Notes under the pieces: generated by a model
Databases searched by the model: none
The model's input: the letters and a program-made list of their open reading frames with translations, nothing else
Told to the model about the DNA's origin: nothing
Position numbers and translations under genes: made by a program
Shown here: piece after piece, positions 23,880 through 37,544 of the stretch
How the letters are laid out: each line of letters begins with the position of its first letter
Numbering within the stretch: position 1 is the stretch's first letter
Assembly (NCBI RefSeq): GCF_035594125.1
Contig: NC_087178.1
Location: 9,217,501 to 9,281,500, forward strand
DNA: 64,000 nucleotides
Reading direction: 5' to 3'
Source of the DNA: Scylla paramamosain
Taxonomy: Eukaryota > Arthropoda > Malacostraca > Decapoda > Portunidae

Positions 23880-24053
23880 GTTGGGGTGTGAAGGGTAGCA
23901 GAGACACCAGAATCTTGGTTGCGTTTATTTGTGGAGCGAGGAAGTACAAGGCACGCCGTGACAGAGAAGGAGGGCCGGACTGACTCCTGGTTCCCATGGC
24001 GCCTGTATACACCAACATATCGTACTGCGCTTGGGTAAATACAAACTCCTACA
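23879..24053 (-). repeat. 5' LTR of CVDD gypsy element
   Basis: 175 bp, TGTTGGGG...CCTACA on the plus strand; the shorter, insertion-free copy. Confidence 0.85.
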
Positions 24054-24168
24054 GGTGGGAATTCCTAAGGTGTTGCAGTCAGACCAGGGAAGTAATTTCA
24101 CTTCTCGCATGTTCAAGAAAATTCTAAGGGGCCTGAAGATTGAACAAAGCTATCGAGTGCTTATGTGA
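24054..24168 (+). pseudogene. Gmr1-like gypsy integrase, part 2 (second Asp)
   Basis: It resumes the frame lost at 19055: 'VGIPKVLQSDQGSNFTS' carries the second catalytic Asp of the DDE triad, followed by 'MFKKILRGLKIEQS'. It is cut near 24168 by a family D LINE. Confidence 0.78.
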
Positions 24169-24292
24169 CAGAGGGCGCTGCACAGCGGCGACCAGTGAGC
24201 TACTCCATCTCCCACTATTTCTTCTCATATTTCGTATTTTGGAGCCGCCTGGCTTTGTGTGACTGTGACAAATCATCTAGGAGTACACCAGG

Positions 24293-25477
24293 ATGTCGCT
24301 GAGGCGGAGCTGGGCTGTGCTACTGTGTATTACGCTGATATACCAGACTTTTATAATCGACGGGACAGCTGCTAGCCCAACCCGGGGTGGCGGAGGAGCA
24401 AGAGGACAGGATGTAAACAAACATGGTGCCTCACCCAGACCAACAACACCTGACAGGCTCACATACACCCGTCACGAACTCCTACTGTTATCAAGACAGG
24501 AGTACACATCGCCCACCAGTTTTGATGTGCCAGAGGAAGTGAAACGACGTGTTAAGAATCGAGGTAGGCGTGGGGGAATTAGAGTACGATGTAGAAGACG
24601 AGGTGGAAGAGTTCCAGTACCTATGGTGTTGTGCGGTAATGTACACAGTTTAAGAAACAAGATTGATGGATTACATGGACTTGTAAGATGGGATTGGTCC
24701 TTTAGAGAATCTTCTTTGATATGCTTAACAGAGACTTGGCTCCAAGAAGATAAAGATCCCGACTCTGCCTTTACTTTAGATGGTTTTACGTTAATGCGAG
24801 GTGATAGGACTGTTGATTCAGGCAAGTCGAGCGGGGGTGGCGTTTGTGCTTACATCAATAGCAAATGGTGTAGTGCTGTTTCCATGTACGAGAAATGCTG
24901 TAATGGTAATATTGAGTATATAGTACTATCTCTGAGGCCTTTTTATTTACCTCGAGAATTTAACAAAATATATCTTATTGTAGTATACATCCCTCCGAGT
25001 TCTGATGCAAAGGAGGCTGAAAATATTCTATCTGAAGTGGTTAGAAAAATAGAAAATAGTGATCCAGATGCCGTTAAGATTATAACAGGTGATTTTAATC
25101 ACTGTAATTTTAGGAAAAGTATCCCCCATTTCCAACAATTTATAAGTTTCCCAACAAGAGATGATAAATTATTAGATCCATTCTTTTGTAATGTTCGAAA
25201 TAGCTATGTGGCCAAGAAACTAGAGCCATTGGGCGTCTCTGACCATAATATGTGTCTGCTTACGCCAGTATACAGACAATTATTGAAGCGTAGTAAGCCA
25301 GTTGAAAAATTAATATACTCGTGGAACAGAGATGTAAGTGATACCCTTTTAGGATGTATGGAAACAACAGATTTTGATATTTTATATGACAGCAGGGACT
25401 CTAGACAAAAATGTGGATGTATTAAATTCCTATTTGCACTTTTGCATAAGCAATGTTGTACCTACAAAGAAAGTTAG
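24293..25477 (+). pseudogene. LINE D endonuclease domain
   Basis: 394 codons from ATG. The N-terminus is signal-like and basic; the APE endonuclease follows: 'NVHSLRNKIDGL', 'LICLTETWLQ' (catalytic Glu), 'IITGDFNHCNF' (Asp, Asn) and 'GVSDHNMCLLTP' (Asp/His pair). It cuts target DNA to prime reverse transcription. Frame is lost near 25470, and the intended continuation ('RCFPNNKPWVTKELK') lies in the next frame from 25480. Confidence 0.82.
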
Positions 25478-25479
25478 AT

Positions 25480-27264
25480 GTTTTCCAAACAACAAACCAT
25501 GGGTTACAAAGGAACTAAAAGGACTAATAAATAAGAAAAAAATATTGTTATGGTATAAATGCTAAAACTGGAGCAAAAAGTGTTCAAAGGGAAATTGATA
25601 CAGCAATTAAAGTATGTAAAGATAGATATAAACAAAAGGTGGAAAATATGTTAAAAAAAGACACAAAGTCAGCATGGAATGGTATTAAGCAGTTAACAGG
25701 TATGCGAAAAAGTGCAGGTAATCACATTGTTAACAATTCTAAAGATTTTTGTAATGAACTCAATGTTTTTTATTCCAGATTTGATAAATATGTCTTTTCA
25801 CAGGAATCTTTTGTTATTATCAATCAGCTACAGAATACAAACGACTCAAAAATTGTAATTTCAGAGGCAAATGTACTTAAAAGTCTACAATCAATTAAGA
25901 TAGGTAAAGTGTCAGGTCCAGATAAGATCAATGGCAATTTCCTGAGAATGTGTAAGGAACCTTTAGCTCCAATTTTGTGTAGGATTTTTCAGCAATCACT
26001 TGATGAAGCTTACATACCAGCAATATGGAAAACATCTGAAGTTATACCGATACCAAAGAAATCACCGCCTATGTGTAAGAATGATTATCGCCCGGTAGCT
26101 TTAACATCTGTCATCATGAAATGTCTTGAAAAAATAGTTAAAGATATATTGTTAGAGCAGGCTACCCATTTCGTAGATAATTATTAATTTGCTTATACCA
26201 AAAACCGGTGTGTTGAGGATGCAACCCTGTCTTTCACTGACTATGTTTTAAATTTTTTAGATGAAGGAAATACCTCCAGTTTTAAACGCTATGCTAGGAT
26301 CCTCTTTGTAGACTTTTCGAGCGCTTTTAATACAATTCAGCCACACCTAATGATGACTAAATTGAAAAACATGAACGTAAATTCTAACTTGATTTTATGG
26401 ATTAATAATTTCTTGACTCATCGACCACAATATGTCAGCTTTCAGGGTGCAAAATCGAGTGTCGTCATTACAAACACAGGTGCTCCTCAGGGTTGTGTGT
26501 TGTCACCCATGCTTTTTACTATATACACAAGTGACTGTGTGTGTCGGGATGTGAACTGCCGTTTGTTTAAGTATGCTGATGATACTGTCCTTGTGGGTCG
26601 GTGTGGTAATGATGACACTGCATACCGAGAGGAGGTGGAAAAGTTTGTGGACTGGTGCAGCAGCAACTTTTTAGATTTAAATGTAAAGAAAACAAAAGAG
26701 ATGGTCGTAGACTACAGCACTTCATTATATGATCACCCTCCTCTGTTTGTAAATGGTGAGATGGTGGAGCGAGTCAATGAATGTAAATACTTAGGAACAA
26801 TAATTGATGATAAATTTTCTTTTAATAATAATGTTGAGACACTTTACAAAAAAATCAATTCTAGAATGTATTTTGTAAGGCAATTAAGTAAACTAAGAAT
26901 TGACAGAAAGATTATGGATATATTCTATTCAGCAATAATACAATCTGTTCTTTCGTTTAATATAACTTGCTGATACGGAAATTGTAACATTGAATTAAAA
27001 AACAAACTTTGTAAAATAATGAAAAATTGTGGGAAACTTGGGGTTGAGAACATCATCCCTCTTGTAGAAATTTATAAGAAAGCAGTTGTCCGGAGATGTG
27101 AGGTAGTACGACATGATCCCATTCATCCTTTAAACCAATATTATCAAATGTTACCCTCGGGAAGAAGGTTGAGGTCATTATACTGTAGAACATCAAGATA
27201 TTCAAGATCTTTTGTACCTAGCAGTATTAAAATGTTAAATGAACAACAGACAATCTACCAGTAG
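25480..27264 (+). pseudogene. LINE D reverse transcriptase, interrupted
   Basis: RT in three open pieces. 25639-26187: 'GKVSGPDKINGNFL', 'PIPKKSPPMCKNDYRPVALTS'. 26190-26973: 'ILFVDFSSAFNTIQPH' (first Asp), 'TGAPQGCVLSP', 'YADDTVLVG' (catalytic pair). 27019-27264: the C-terminal 'LPSGRRLRSLY' block. A TAA at about 26185 and a TGA at about 26971 interrupt it. The same blocks are intact in the minus-strand copy at 37545-39050. Confidence 0.82.
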
Positions 27265-27455
27265 CACAGACCGGGTTTGTTCCTGTGGCCTGTAAATGAC
27301 CAATGTGTGTGAGTAGTACGAGGAGTGTATGACGTATGTGCGGTTTTATCACTTTTACTGAGAGCTCATGAAGCAATTTTCATATATTATACGTGACAAT
27401 AAAGTATTTATTATTATTATTATTACTATTATTATTATTATTATTATTATTATCA

Positions 27456-28133
27456 TCCCCAGTCTCAGGGTAGTGTAGAAAGATTTCACCAAACTCTGAA
27501 AAAAATACTCTCAGGATGTATTGTGAGGAGATGAGTGTTGAGTGGGATGAAGCATTGCCTCTTGCCTTGTTTGCGTTGAGAGACAGTGTGCAAGAGTCCA
27601 CAGGTTTCAGCCCATTTGAGTTAGTGTATGGGCATGAGGTGAAGAGTCCTTTGAGAATGGTGAAAAAAAAAAAAAAAAGGTTAGGGGCAGAGGAGCCTCT
27701 TAGTGTGGTGAAGTATTTGTCAGATTTCAAGGACAGGTTAATGAGAGTTAGGGAAATTGCGCGAGAAAATTTGGAGGGTAGTGAGAGTGAGATGAAAGGC
27801 TGGTGTGACAGGAAGGCAAGGGCCGAATCTTTCCAGCATGGGGACAAGATCTTAGTTTTTTTTTCCCCCATTATAAAAGTAACTCTTTCAAAGCCAGGTT
27901 CAGTGGACCTTGGGAGATTGAGAGAAAAGTGAGTGATGTGAATTACGTTGTAAAAACTCCAGGGAGGAAGAAAAAGAACCAGTTGTGTCATATGAATATT
28001 TTGAAGCCTTTTCATGGAAGGGATGGAGAAAAGGAAGATGGAGTAGAAAAGGAGTAAAAACCGTGAGTGTCGTGAATGAAACCACTGAATTGGAAGAAGA
28101 GTGGACTGAAATGAAACTGATTAGTGTGAAGTA
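27456..28133 (+). pseudogene. Gmr1-like gypsy integrase, part 3 (catalytic Glu and C-terminal domain)
   Basis: It starts 'QSQGSVERFHQTLKKIL' (catalytic Glu), then 'STGFSPFELVYGHEVKSPL' and a chromatin/DNA-binding-like C-terminal part ending 'QLCHMNILKPF'. One frameshift lies at the A-run near 27665-27677. A short acidic coding linker connects this directly to the RT that starts near 28134, so integrase precedes RT in one continuous element. Confidence 0.8.
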
Positions 28134-29600
28134 ATGGTGCTAGAGAATTCAGCCGAGTTAGACAATTTGAATGATAAACTGGGACACATGGGGTTAGAAA
28201 AGAAGGAAAAGATTAGGCAAATTATTAGTTCTTTGTTTCCTAATGCACCCAGAAAAACATATATGGTGGTACATAATGTAGATGTTGGGGAGGCTGAACC
28301 CATCAAACAACACCCTTACAGTGTTAACCCACGGAAAAGGGAAATCATGAGAAAGGAAGCTTATGTTGGAGCATGACGTGATTGAGTCCAATGAAAGTCT
28401 ATGGAGCTCACCGTGTGTATTAGTGCCCAAACCTGGTCAAGAGAGTTTCTGTTTTTGTACAGATGATAGGAAGGTTAACATAGTGAGAAAACCTGATCCT
28501 TACCCTATCCCTAGAGTTGATGATTGTATAGATCATGTGGGTAATGCAAACTTCATACCAAAAGTTGACTTGTTAAAAGGGTATTGGCAAGTAGGACTTA
28601 CTGAGAGGGCAAAAGCCATATCAGCTTTCGTCACCATGGATGAATTGTATCAGTACAAAGTTCTTCAGTTCGGGATAAAGAACAGTGGTAGTTCTTTTCA
28701 GAGATTGATGAATAGAGTATTGGAAGGATTGAAGGGATGTTCTGTGTATATAGATGACACAGAGTTGTGAGGAACATGTGCAGTTACTAAAGGAAATATT
28801 CAGGAGGCTGGATGATGTCAATCTCACTGTAAACTTGGTGAAAAGTCACTTTGTGCAAGCTGATGTGGATTACCTAGGTTTCAAGGTAGGGAAAGGTGAA
28901 GTGAGAACTGTGGAAGACATGGTTAAAGATATTGTAAATCTTCCTCTACCGACCAATAGGAAGGAAATACTGAGATTCTTAGGGGCCAGTGGGTATTACA
29001 GGCGTTTTTTTTTGTTTATTTCTCAGATGTTGCCATGCCCCTGAGCAAATAACAGAATAAAAAGTCAAAATTTTAGGTTAAACATTGTGAGGAAGCTTTT
29101 GTGGAAATTAAGAAAGTGTTAATCAGTGCCCCAGTGCTGCACATGCCTGATTATGAAAAAAAAAAAAATTGTGTTATATGTGGATGCCAGTCGTCATGAT
29201 GGTGTGGGTGGCTATTATTCTAAGAAGCTGCTATCAGAGGGCTTACAGCATAATTGAGAAAGAGGCTTTAGAACTTGTGCTGAGTTTGAGTCATTTTTAA
29301 GTATATGTCAAAGGGACAGGGCAGCCTGTTCAGGTCTTCACCGACCACAACCCCCTGATTTTTCTGCATAAAGTGAAAAACACCAATCAAAGGCTGATGA
29401 GGTGGTGTCTGGTCTTACAGGATTATGACCTGGAAATTCACCATGTAAAAGGCAGTGAGAATGTAATTGCTGATGCCTTGTCTCGTGCCCCATTAGTCAT
29501 GAGGCATCCTAATCAGGTGACTCACGCCTCTTTTGGGGAAGGGGATGTCATATTATTGGCCAAGTTTACCCTGAAAAGGAACACGTTTTCTTAGTGTCCC
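28134..29600 (+). pseudogene. Gmr1-like gypsy RT and RNase H, downstream of integrase
   Basis: RT blocks in order: 'HNVDVGEAEPIKQHPY', 'SLWSSPCVLVPKPG', 'CTDDRKVN', 'KVDLLKGYWQVGL' (first Asp), 'VYIDD' near 28750 (catalytic pair), 'DYLGFKVGKGEVRTVED' and 'FLGASGYYRRF'. RNase H follows: 'YVDAS' near 29178, 'FTDHNPLIFL' near 29338, 'ENVIADALSRAPL' near 29458. Frames break near 28370, 28770, 29030 and 29170. No integrase follows RNase H; instead a purine tract and LTR-like start appear at 29731. The polypeptide order integrase-RT-RNase H is the Gmr1 arrangement. Confidence 0.8.
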
Positions 29601-29730
29601 CCGTTTTCTGTTTTCCTCCTGTGCATATTTTTATTCTTAGTTATAAGTTAGAATAAGGCTTATTTACTCATTTTATATCATGTAGTATTATTCTCTTCAT
29701 AATTTAAGTTCTTTATATGTATGTATATGT

Positions 29731-29800
29731 AAGGGAAAAAGTGTATTTGACGTGGAATGTGTGGAGGCGAGGGACGATGCGTGTCTGGCTTTCTTGAACT
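29731..29800 (+). repeat. Putative polypurine tract and 3' LTR start of the Gmr1-like element
   Basis: 'aagggaaaaag' (29731-29741) is followed by TGTATTTGACG, which fits a polypurine tract abutting an LTR beginning TG. The putative LTR is cut after about 60 bp by a family A fragment. No second copy of it was seen in the window, so it is unconfirmed. Confidence 0.4.
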
Positions 29801-30925
29801 TTTCTTGAACTGGTGATCTTCTGCCTTTCCTTACTAAATCTTGGACATCCTCTTTTAGGGATTTAGGTGAAACTTCCGCTGTTGCCTTAGACATATCAAA
29901 AGGTTTGATAGAGTCTTCCACAAAGCTTTGATTTCCAAACTACTCTCCTACAGCTTCTGTCTTTCTCTGTGTTGCTTCATCTCAAGTTTCATCTCTGATC
30001 TTTCTATTGGTGCTGTGTTAGACGGTCATTGTTTTTCTAAGCCTATGTATTAACAGTGGTGTTCTTCACCACTTTCTTACCTGTTACCCACTCTCTTCCT
30101 ATATTATTCATCAATGATCTTCTAAACCAAACTTTTTGTCCTGTCCACTCCTATGCTGATAATACCATCCTACACTTTTCCACGTCTTTTTGTAGACATC
30201 CAACCCTTCAGGAAGTAAACAGTTCATGCAGGGAAGCCACAGAACACCTGATTTCTGATCTCTTTAAAATTTCTGATTGGGGCAGAGCAAAGGTAGTAAT
30301 GTTCAATGCTTTCTCCATCTCTGAAATCAACACAACCTTCCAGATAACTATCCCCTCTTTTTCAATGACACTCAGCTGTACCTCTCTTCTGCTCTGAATG
30401 TCCTTGGTTTGTCCTTTACTTATAATCTAAATTGGAAACTTCAAATGAAATTTGTAACTAAAACAGCTTATATGAAGTTAGGTGTACTGAGTCGTCTCCG
30501 CCAGTTTTACTCAACCAACCCCACCTCAAGTGCTAACTTTGTATAGTGCCCTCCATCCGTTCATGTATGGAGTATGCTTCATATGGTAAGTGGGAGGGAG
30601 GATCCTCTTATACCGCTATTTTATACAGGGTGGAATCAAAAGCTTTTCGTCTTATCAACTCCTATCCTCTAACTGTCCATCCTCAGCCTCTTTCTCATCG
30701 CCGCAATGTTACATTTCTTGCTATATTCTACCATTATTTTCATGCTAATTGCTCTCCTGATCTTGCTAATTTGCATGCCCGTCCCTTTTACGGCGGCCTC
30801 GCTGCAAAAGACTCTTCTTTCTCTCACCCCCTATTCTCTTCACCTATCTAATGCAAGAGTTAACCAGTATTCTTAATCATTCGTCCCTTTCTCTGTTAAA
30901 CTCTGGAATTCCCTGTCTACCAAAG
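29801..30925 (+). mobile_element. Family A LINE fragment, RT to C-terminus
   Basis: It parallels 14380-15500: 'LFINDLLNQTFCPVHSYADN' (here the catalytic YADD reads YADN, so it is dead), 'EVNSSCREATEHL', and the 'SHRRNVTFLAIFYHYFHANC' block. Several stops and frameshifts. It ends near 30925, short of the usual 3' UTR. Confidence 0.78.
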
Positions 30926-31061
30926 GACGCAAAACTACCATGCCACTGGGTCCCTTACGCGGCAAGAAAATAATTTCAGGTTCATTAAATTTGCTGCACT
31001 CTTATTTAAGGGGCTAGCTGAAAGTTAATTCTTCTATGCTAAACTGGGTTCAGTTCTCTCT

Positions 31062-31160
31062 AGGGCATGGGTTCCCAACCTAGGGTACATGTACTCCCAG
31101 GAGTACATTTGCACTTTTCAGGGGGTACATTGGGTCTTAAAGAATAACCACTGCTGAACA
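31062..31160 (+). mobile_element. Possible hAT-type terminus
   Basis: 'gggttcccaacctagggtacatgtactcccaggagtac' resembles the ends of many animal hAT (Charlie/SCAND3-type) elements, which begin CAGGGGTTCCCAA. No transposase or second end was found here. Confidence 0.35.
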
Positions 31161-31462
31161 ATACATGGTGTAATCGGCAGTCAGATTGCGCAATTTTTTT
31201 TCTAATTTCCTAATTTTAGTAAGCAAAACTTTTTATTTAAATTATATCAAGGGGAGCGTGAATAACATTTGTTTTTCATTATTATTGAGCTTCCTGTGGC
31301 TGCAAACTGAACTTGAAAAGATCAGGCACGGGATGTGTAAAGTACTCCCTCGAGACGGGGGCGGTACCGACCTGAGTCTCTCACTCCTACTGACACTCAG
31401 CTGGTGAAAGTGTGATAACGTTACTCGTCACCAGCATTGTTGCCGTAGTTTTGTTGCAGAAA

Positions 31463-31605
31463 AAATAAATAAATAAATAAATAGATAAATAAATAAAAAT
31501 AAATAAAAATAAATAAATAAAATAAGTAAAATAAATAAAAAAATAAAGATAAATATGTAAATAAGTAAAATGAATAAATAAATAAATAAACAATTAAATA
31601 CAAAA
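31463..31605. repeat. AAAT/TAAA-rich degenerate tetranucleotide tract
   Basis: About 140 bp of irregular (aaat)n with interspersed variants. Confidence 0.85.
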
Positions 31606-32046
31606 TAAAACAAGAATATCTGAGATTAATCAAAAGAAGAAAGAAAAATGTCTTCAGTATCAGGCTTGAACCCAAGTTGGTACATGAACTCATACTTAAG
31701 TGCACAATATTATGTACCTACTTTTTCTTACCTGGACTCTCGATCATTTTACGAGTACTTTCGAATACTTGAAAATGTAAAGGCGAATTTGGGTGTTTGA
31801 CGAGCTGTATGGGTGGAGGGTGACGTAAGAGCAAAGAATTAAAAAATATGTGTCCTTTGGGAGGCCAGGTGTGTTAGATCATGTGAGGTTTAGTGCTACT
31901 CCCATTTTTAATATGCTAATAGGTGTAAATGCAAAGGTTGAGACACATCTATCATGATAATGCCTGAACTAACAGGCTGTCCCACTGACAGTGACACTGA
32001 ATTTATTTATTTATTTTTTATCCTTAATTTATTTAGGGGTACATGG

Positions 32047-32048
<2 letters not shown>
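31606..32048. other. Stretch without recognisable gene
   Basis: AT-rich, no ORF above 70 codons, and no repeat relationship noticed. Confidence 0.35.

Positions 32049-32140
<92 letters not shown>
32049..32140. repeat. (AT)n array
   Basis: About 46 AT units. Confidence 0.97.
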
Positions 32141-32145
<5 letters not shown>

Positions 32146-32355
32146 CATTGGCGCATATCTTATTTTTAGTATAATTTTACAGCAGACTACTTAGTGATTT
32201 TTTTTTTTTTTTTCCTTATTTTCCGTTGTTGCAGGAAGCTGAAAAACCTATGAAAGAGTGAAGGATTTTGTCTCGCAGAAGCTAGCCCCACCCTCTGTTG
32301 TGACGTCGCGCGCGCGTGCCTAACTTTTGTGATTATTTGCTGCCTCCCTCGCCCC

Positions 32356-32358
<3 letters not shown>

Positions 32359-32422
<64 letters not shown>
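32359..32422. repeat. (TC)n array
   Basis: About 32 TC units. Confidence 0.97.
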
Positions 32423-32427
<5 letters not shown>

Positions 32428-32686
32428 GAACTTTATTCTTATTATGTCAATCAAAATTTGATAAGGAATGAATGAATAAGGATAATGAATGAATGATAAG
32501 GAATGATAAGGAATAAAAAAAAATTGTAAAAAATCGGTTTAATCTACGATATTTTATACATTTCTTTCGATCGCTCGCGAAACAATATGGCAACAGACGA
32601 AAATCAGTGATCAATGAGTTCACTGCCTACGACCACCTTCTTGCCAGCCATACGATAAATTTCCCCGTGTAATTTTAATTTTGTGT

Positions 32687-32729
<43 letters not shown>

Positions 32730-33100
32730 TGTGTGTGTGTGTTGGTATATATTTTTTATTATAGTTATTATTCTCTTTCCTCCAGCATTTCAAGTAAAAA
32801 ATATAAGAACATATGATTCGTGAATGAGGGATAACAGGGTGCGTGTCGCACAATCAGGTAGCGTGATCAGTGTTTGTGAGTGTATTCTACTTTCTGTCCT
32901 GCATAATCTCACGATAAAACAATGAAGACATAATGTGAGTGCTAAGTAAGTCCAATAGCTCTGTTCAATCTCATGTTCACACGATACATGAAATTAAAGT
33001 CTACCAAAAATCACGCTAATTTCAACTTATATACAAGGTGGTTATATGGAACATTTCGGAGACAGGAGGCATAATATTTTCAAAAGGTGGTAAGGTTCTT

Positions 33101-33102
<2 letters not shown>
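32423..33102. other. Stretch with a (GT)n array, no gene seen
   Basis: It contains short 'gataaggaat' direct repeats near 32461-32515 and a (GT)n array with two interruptions at 32683-32742. The rest is AT-rich without recognisable coding sequence. Confidence 0.6.

Positions 33103-33160
<58 letters not shown>
33103..33160. repeat. (TC)n array
   Basis: About 29 TC units. Confidence 0.97.
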
Positions 33161-33164
<4 letters not shown>

Positions 33165-33379
33165 ACTGTAATCTGAGAGGTTGGGTGTGTGAGTGTTTAA
33201 CTGGAAGCGATTTCAGGTGAGAGTTGCCATGACAACGGACTTCCACCCTCCACTCCACAATCTACCCAGCCACGCCCACCCACACCAGCTGTTTTACTGG
33301 ACATTTGGGTTAAAGGTCATGATTGGCAAGTTCATCACCAGAGCTCTGCATACATGCTACCCATGAAACTAGAATATAA

Positions 33380-33382
<3 letters not shown>

Positions 33383-33459
<77 letters not shown>
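33383..33459. repeat. (AG)n array at the left edge of LINE A
   Basis: About 38 AG units followed within a few bases by family A sequence. Confidence 0.97.
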
Positions 33460-33462
<3 letters not shown>

Positions 33463-33463
<1 letters not shown>

Positions 33464-33783
33464 ATGAATCTATTCTCAACACGAATATTCTTAAACATCT
33501 ATCACTTCACAACCTAGTATGGGTTCCGTCAAGGCCGCTTTACTGGTGATCTAGCTTTCTTTACTGAATCTTGGTTATCCTCTTTTAGAGATTTTGGTGA
33601 AACTTTCGCTGTTGCCTTACACATCAAAAGTTTTTGATGGAGTCTGGCACAAAGCTTTTTATTTCTTCCTTCGACTTCTATCCTCTCTGTAACTTCATCT
33701 CAAGCTTCTATTGCTGCTGTGGTAGGTGGCCACTGTTCTTCTCCTAAATCTATTAACAGTGGTGTTCCTCAGAGTTCTGTGAT
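33463..33783 (+). mobile_element. Family A LINE fragment, left part, split by LINE B
   Basis: It runs from 'tctattctcaacacgaatattcttaaacatc' (RT) to 'aacagtggtgttcctcagagttctgt' (the QGSVLSP block), where family B begins. The right part resumes at 34834. Confidence 0.75.
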
Positions 33784-34833
33784 AGTTATGATATCTTATA
33801 TCTGGATTTTAGTCAAGTATTTGATAAGGTACCCCATCAGAGGGTCCTGAGAAAGGTTAGGACACACGGGATAGATGGGAATGTGTTAGGCTGGATAAAG
33901 TCATGGCTTAGCGACAGACGACAAAGAGTTGTAATAAACGGCTCTAAATCCGAGTGGGGTCATGTAATTAGTGGGGTGCCACAAGGATCAGTATTAGGGC
34001 CATTGTTATTTCTAATATATATCAATGACTTGGATTGTGGAATTAGTAGTGATGTTAGTAAATTTGCAGATGACACAAAGATAGGTAAATCAATTAGGTC
34101 AGAATCGGATGCCATCGCCTTGCAGGCAGATTTAGATAGAATGAATGAATGGATGGACAGATGGCATTTAGGAGTTATAGTTAGCTCTGAACTCCGTTTA
34201 GGAAAACAATGCATAGAGTCCAGAAACAGGGCAAATAGGGTAGTAGAATTAATTTTTAGGGGTGTTAAGAGTAGAAAGCCGGAAGTAATATTAAAGTTAT
34301 ACTTGGCGCTGGTCAGACCTCATCTAGACTACGCTGTGCAGTTCTGGTCACCACATTACAGGAAAGATATAGGTCTATTAGAATCAGTACAGAAGAGAAT
34401 GACTAAAAGGATACAGGGGATGAGGAGTCTTCCTTACGAGGCGAGAATGAAGCTGTTAAATTTATATTCTTTAGAGAAACGTAGGTTATGAGGGGACTTG
34501 ATATAAGTCTTTAAGTGATAAAAGGGTTATAACAAGGGGGGATGTAAGTAAAATTCTTAGGATCAGCAACCAGGATAGAACAAAAAATAACGGATTCAAG
34601 CTTGAAAAATTTAGGTTTAGAAAGGAGATAGAAAGAAATTGACTCTCAGATAGAGTGATAGATGAGTGGAACGGACTCAGTAATCATGTTGTTAGTGCTA
34701 GACCATTAGGGAGCTTTAAGAGAAGATTAGACGGGTTTATGGATGGGGATAATAGATGGAAATAGGTATATTTCATACAGGGACTACCACGTGTAAGCCT
34801 GGTCGCTTCTTGCAGCTTCCCTTATTTCTTATG
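33784..34833 (+). mobile_element. Family B LINE fragment inserted in LINE A, RT with internal deletion
   Basis: The open frame (33883-34491) reads 'MLGWIKSWLSDRRQRVVING', 'GVPQGSVLGPLLFLIYINDL', 'FADDTKI' (catalytic Asp pair) and 'DLDRMNEWMDRWHLG', then jumps to 'SSELRLGKQCIESRNRANR' and 'MTKRIQGMRSLPYEARMKLL'. Compared with 4660-4985, some 70-80 residues between 'DRW' and 'GKQCIE' are missing, although the frame is kept. The 3' part includes 'NQDRTKNNGFKLEKF'-type sequence with breaks and ends 'cttatttcttatgctcttatg'. It is a retrotransposon RT relic. Confidence 0.8.
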
Positions 34834-35832
<999 letters not shown>

Positions 35833-36134
35833 CTGCGAACATTAAAGAAGAAAATAGTGGAAATGAGAAGAAGAAAGAAGATGAGAGGAAGAGAGAGAGG
35901 GTAAAGGATTGTTTATGGGGACTAGTGATGTAGACGCAGATGTAAGATAGCTGCCTGGCCGCCCGCCCCAACTTACTGTAAAGTCTTCCGTATGTAGTCA
36001 CCCTTCTCCCTCATTTGCTTTTCCATATTTACAGTTGTTTTTTCATTTTGTAACCCTCACGTTGTTTAGTTGACTTCTCCTTTCTTGTAGAGTGCTCAGA
36101 ATACGTCCATCCCCTGTAGTTCAATCACAATAAT

Positions 36135-37249
<1,115 letters not shown>

Positions 37250-37544
37250 TTTGCATGTAACTTCCATTATGAGCTGTGTAAGTAGTAAAGAGCGAGGAAT
37301 AAAAAATGAGAAAAGAAGTAGGCAGAGAGAAAGACAGAGAAGACGGAAGAGAAGATGATAGAGAGAGAGGGAGAGCGGGATAAAGACCAGAAATAAGATA
37401 ATAAGATAAGATAAGATAAGATAATTTATTGGTCACATTGTTATACATATATGCATACATGTGAAATTCTTTTTGGCAAAAAACAGGCTCCAGAAGTACT
37501 ATATATAAATAAAAGTGTATCACAAAAAAGCATTAAAAGAGTTT

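Larger units (their letters stand above)
19056..24053 (-). mobile_element. Ty3/gypsy LTR element with CVDD reverse transcriptase, nested
   Basis: LTR copies at 19056-19417 and 23879-24053 bound gag, protease, RT, RNase H and integrase in minus orientation. The LTRs begin TGTTGGGG and end CCTACA; the left one carries a 187-bp insertion. Several substitutions separate them (about 4-5% by eye over the 175 bp shared), so it is older than the element at 6889-14150. Just inside the 5' LTR the minus strand reads TGGCGCAGTATCG, a tRNA primer-binding-site-like start. No clear target duplication. It interrupts the integrase of the plus-strand Gmr1-like element. Frameshifts in gag, protease-RT and RT make it defective. 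Confidence 0.85.
24169..27455 (+). mobile_element. Family D LINE copy 1 (L2/Rex1-like), nearly full length
   Basis: Endonuclease and RT domains in order, ending in 'gtgacaataaag' plus an (ATT)n tail at 27405-27455, the terminal structure typical of L2/Rex1-type LINEs. It is inserted between the second Asp and the Glu of the Gmr1-like integrase. The coding sequence is broken by a frameshift near 25470, a stop near 26187 and another near 26971. Confidence 0.85.

Noticed and set aside
31640..31680. 'gggttcaagcc' on the minus strand, considered as a tRNA or SINE B-box
   Set aside because: No A-box at the right distance and no cloverleaf could be drawn.
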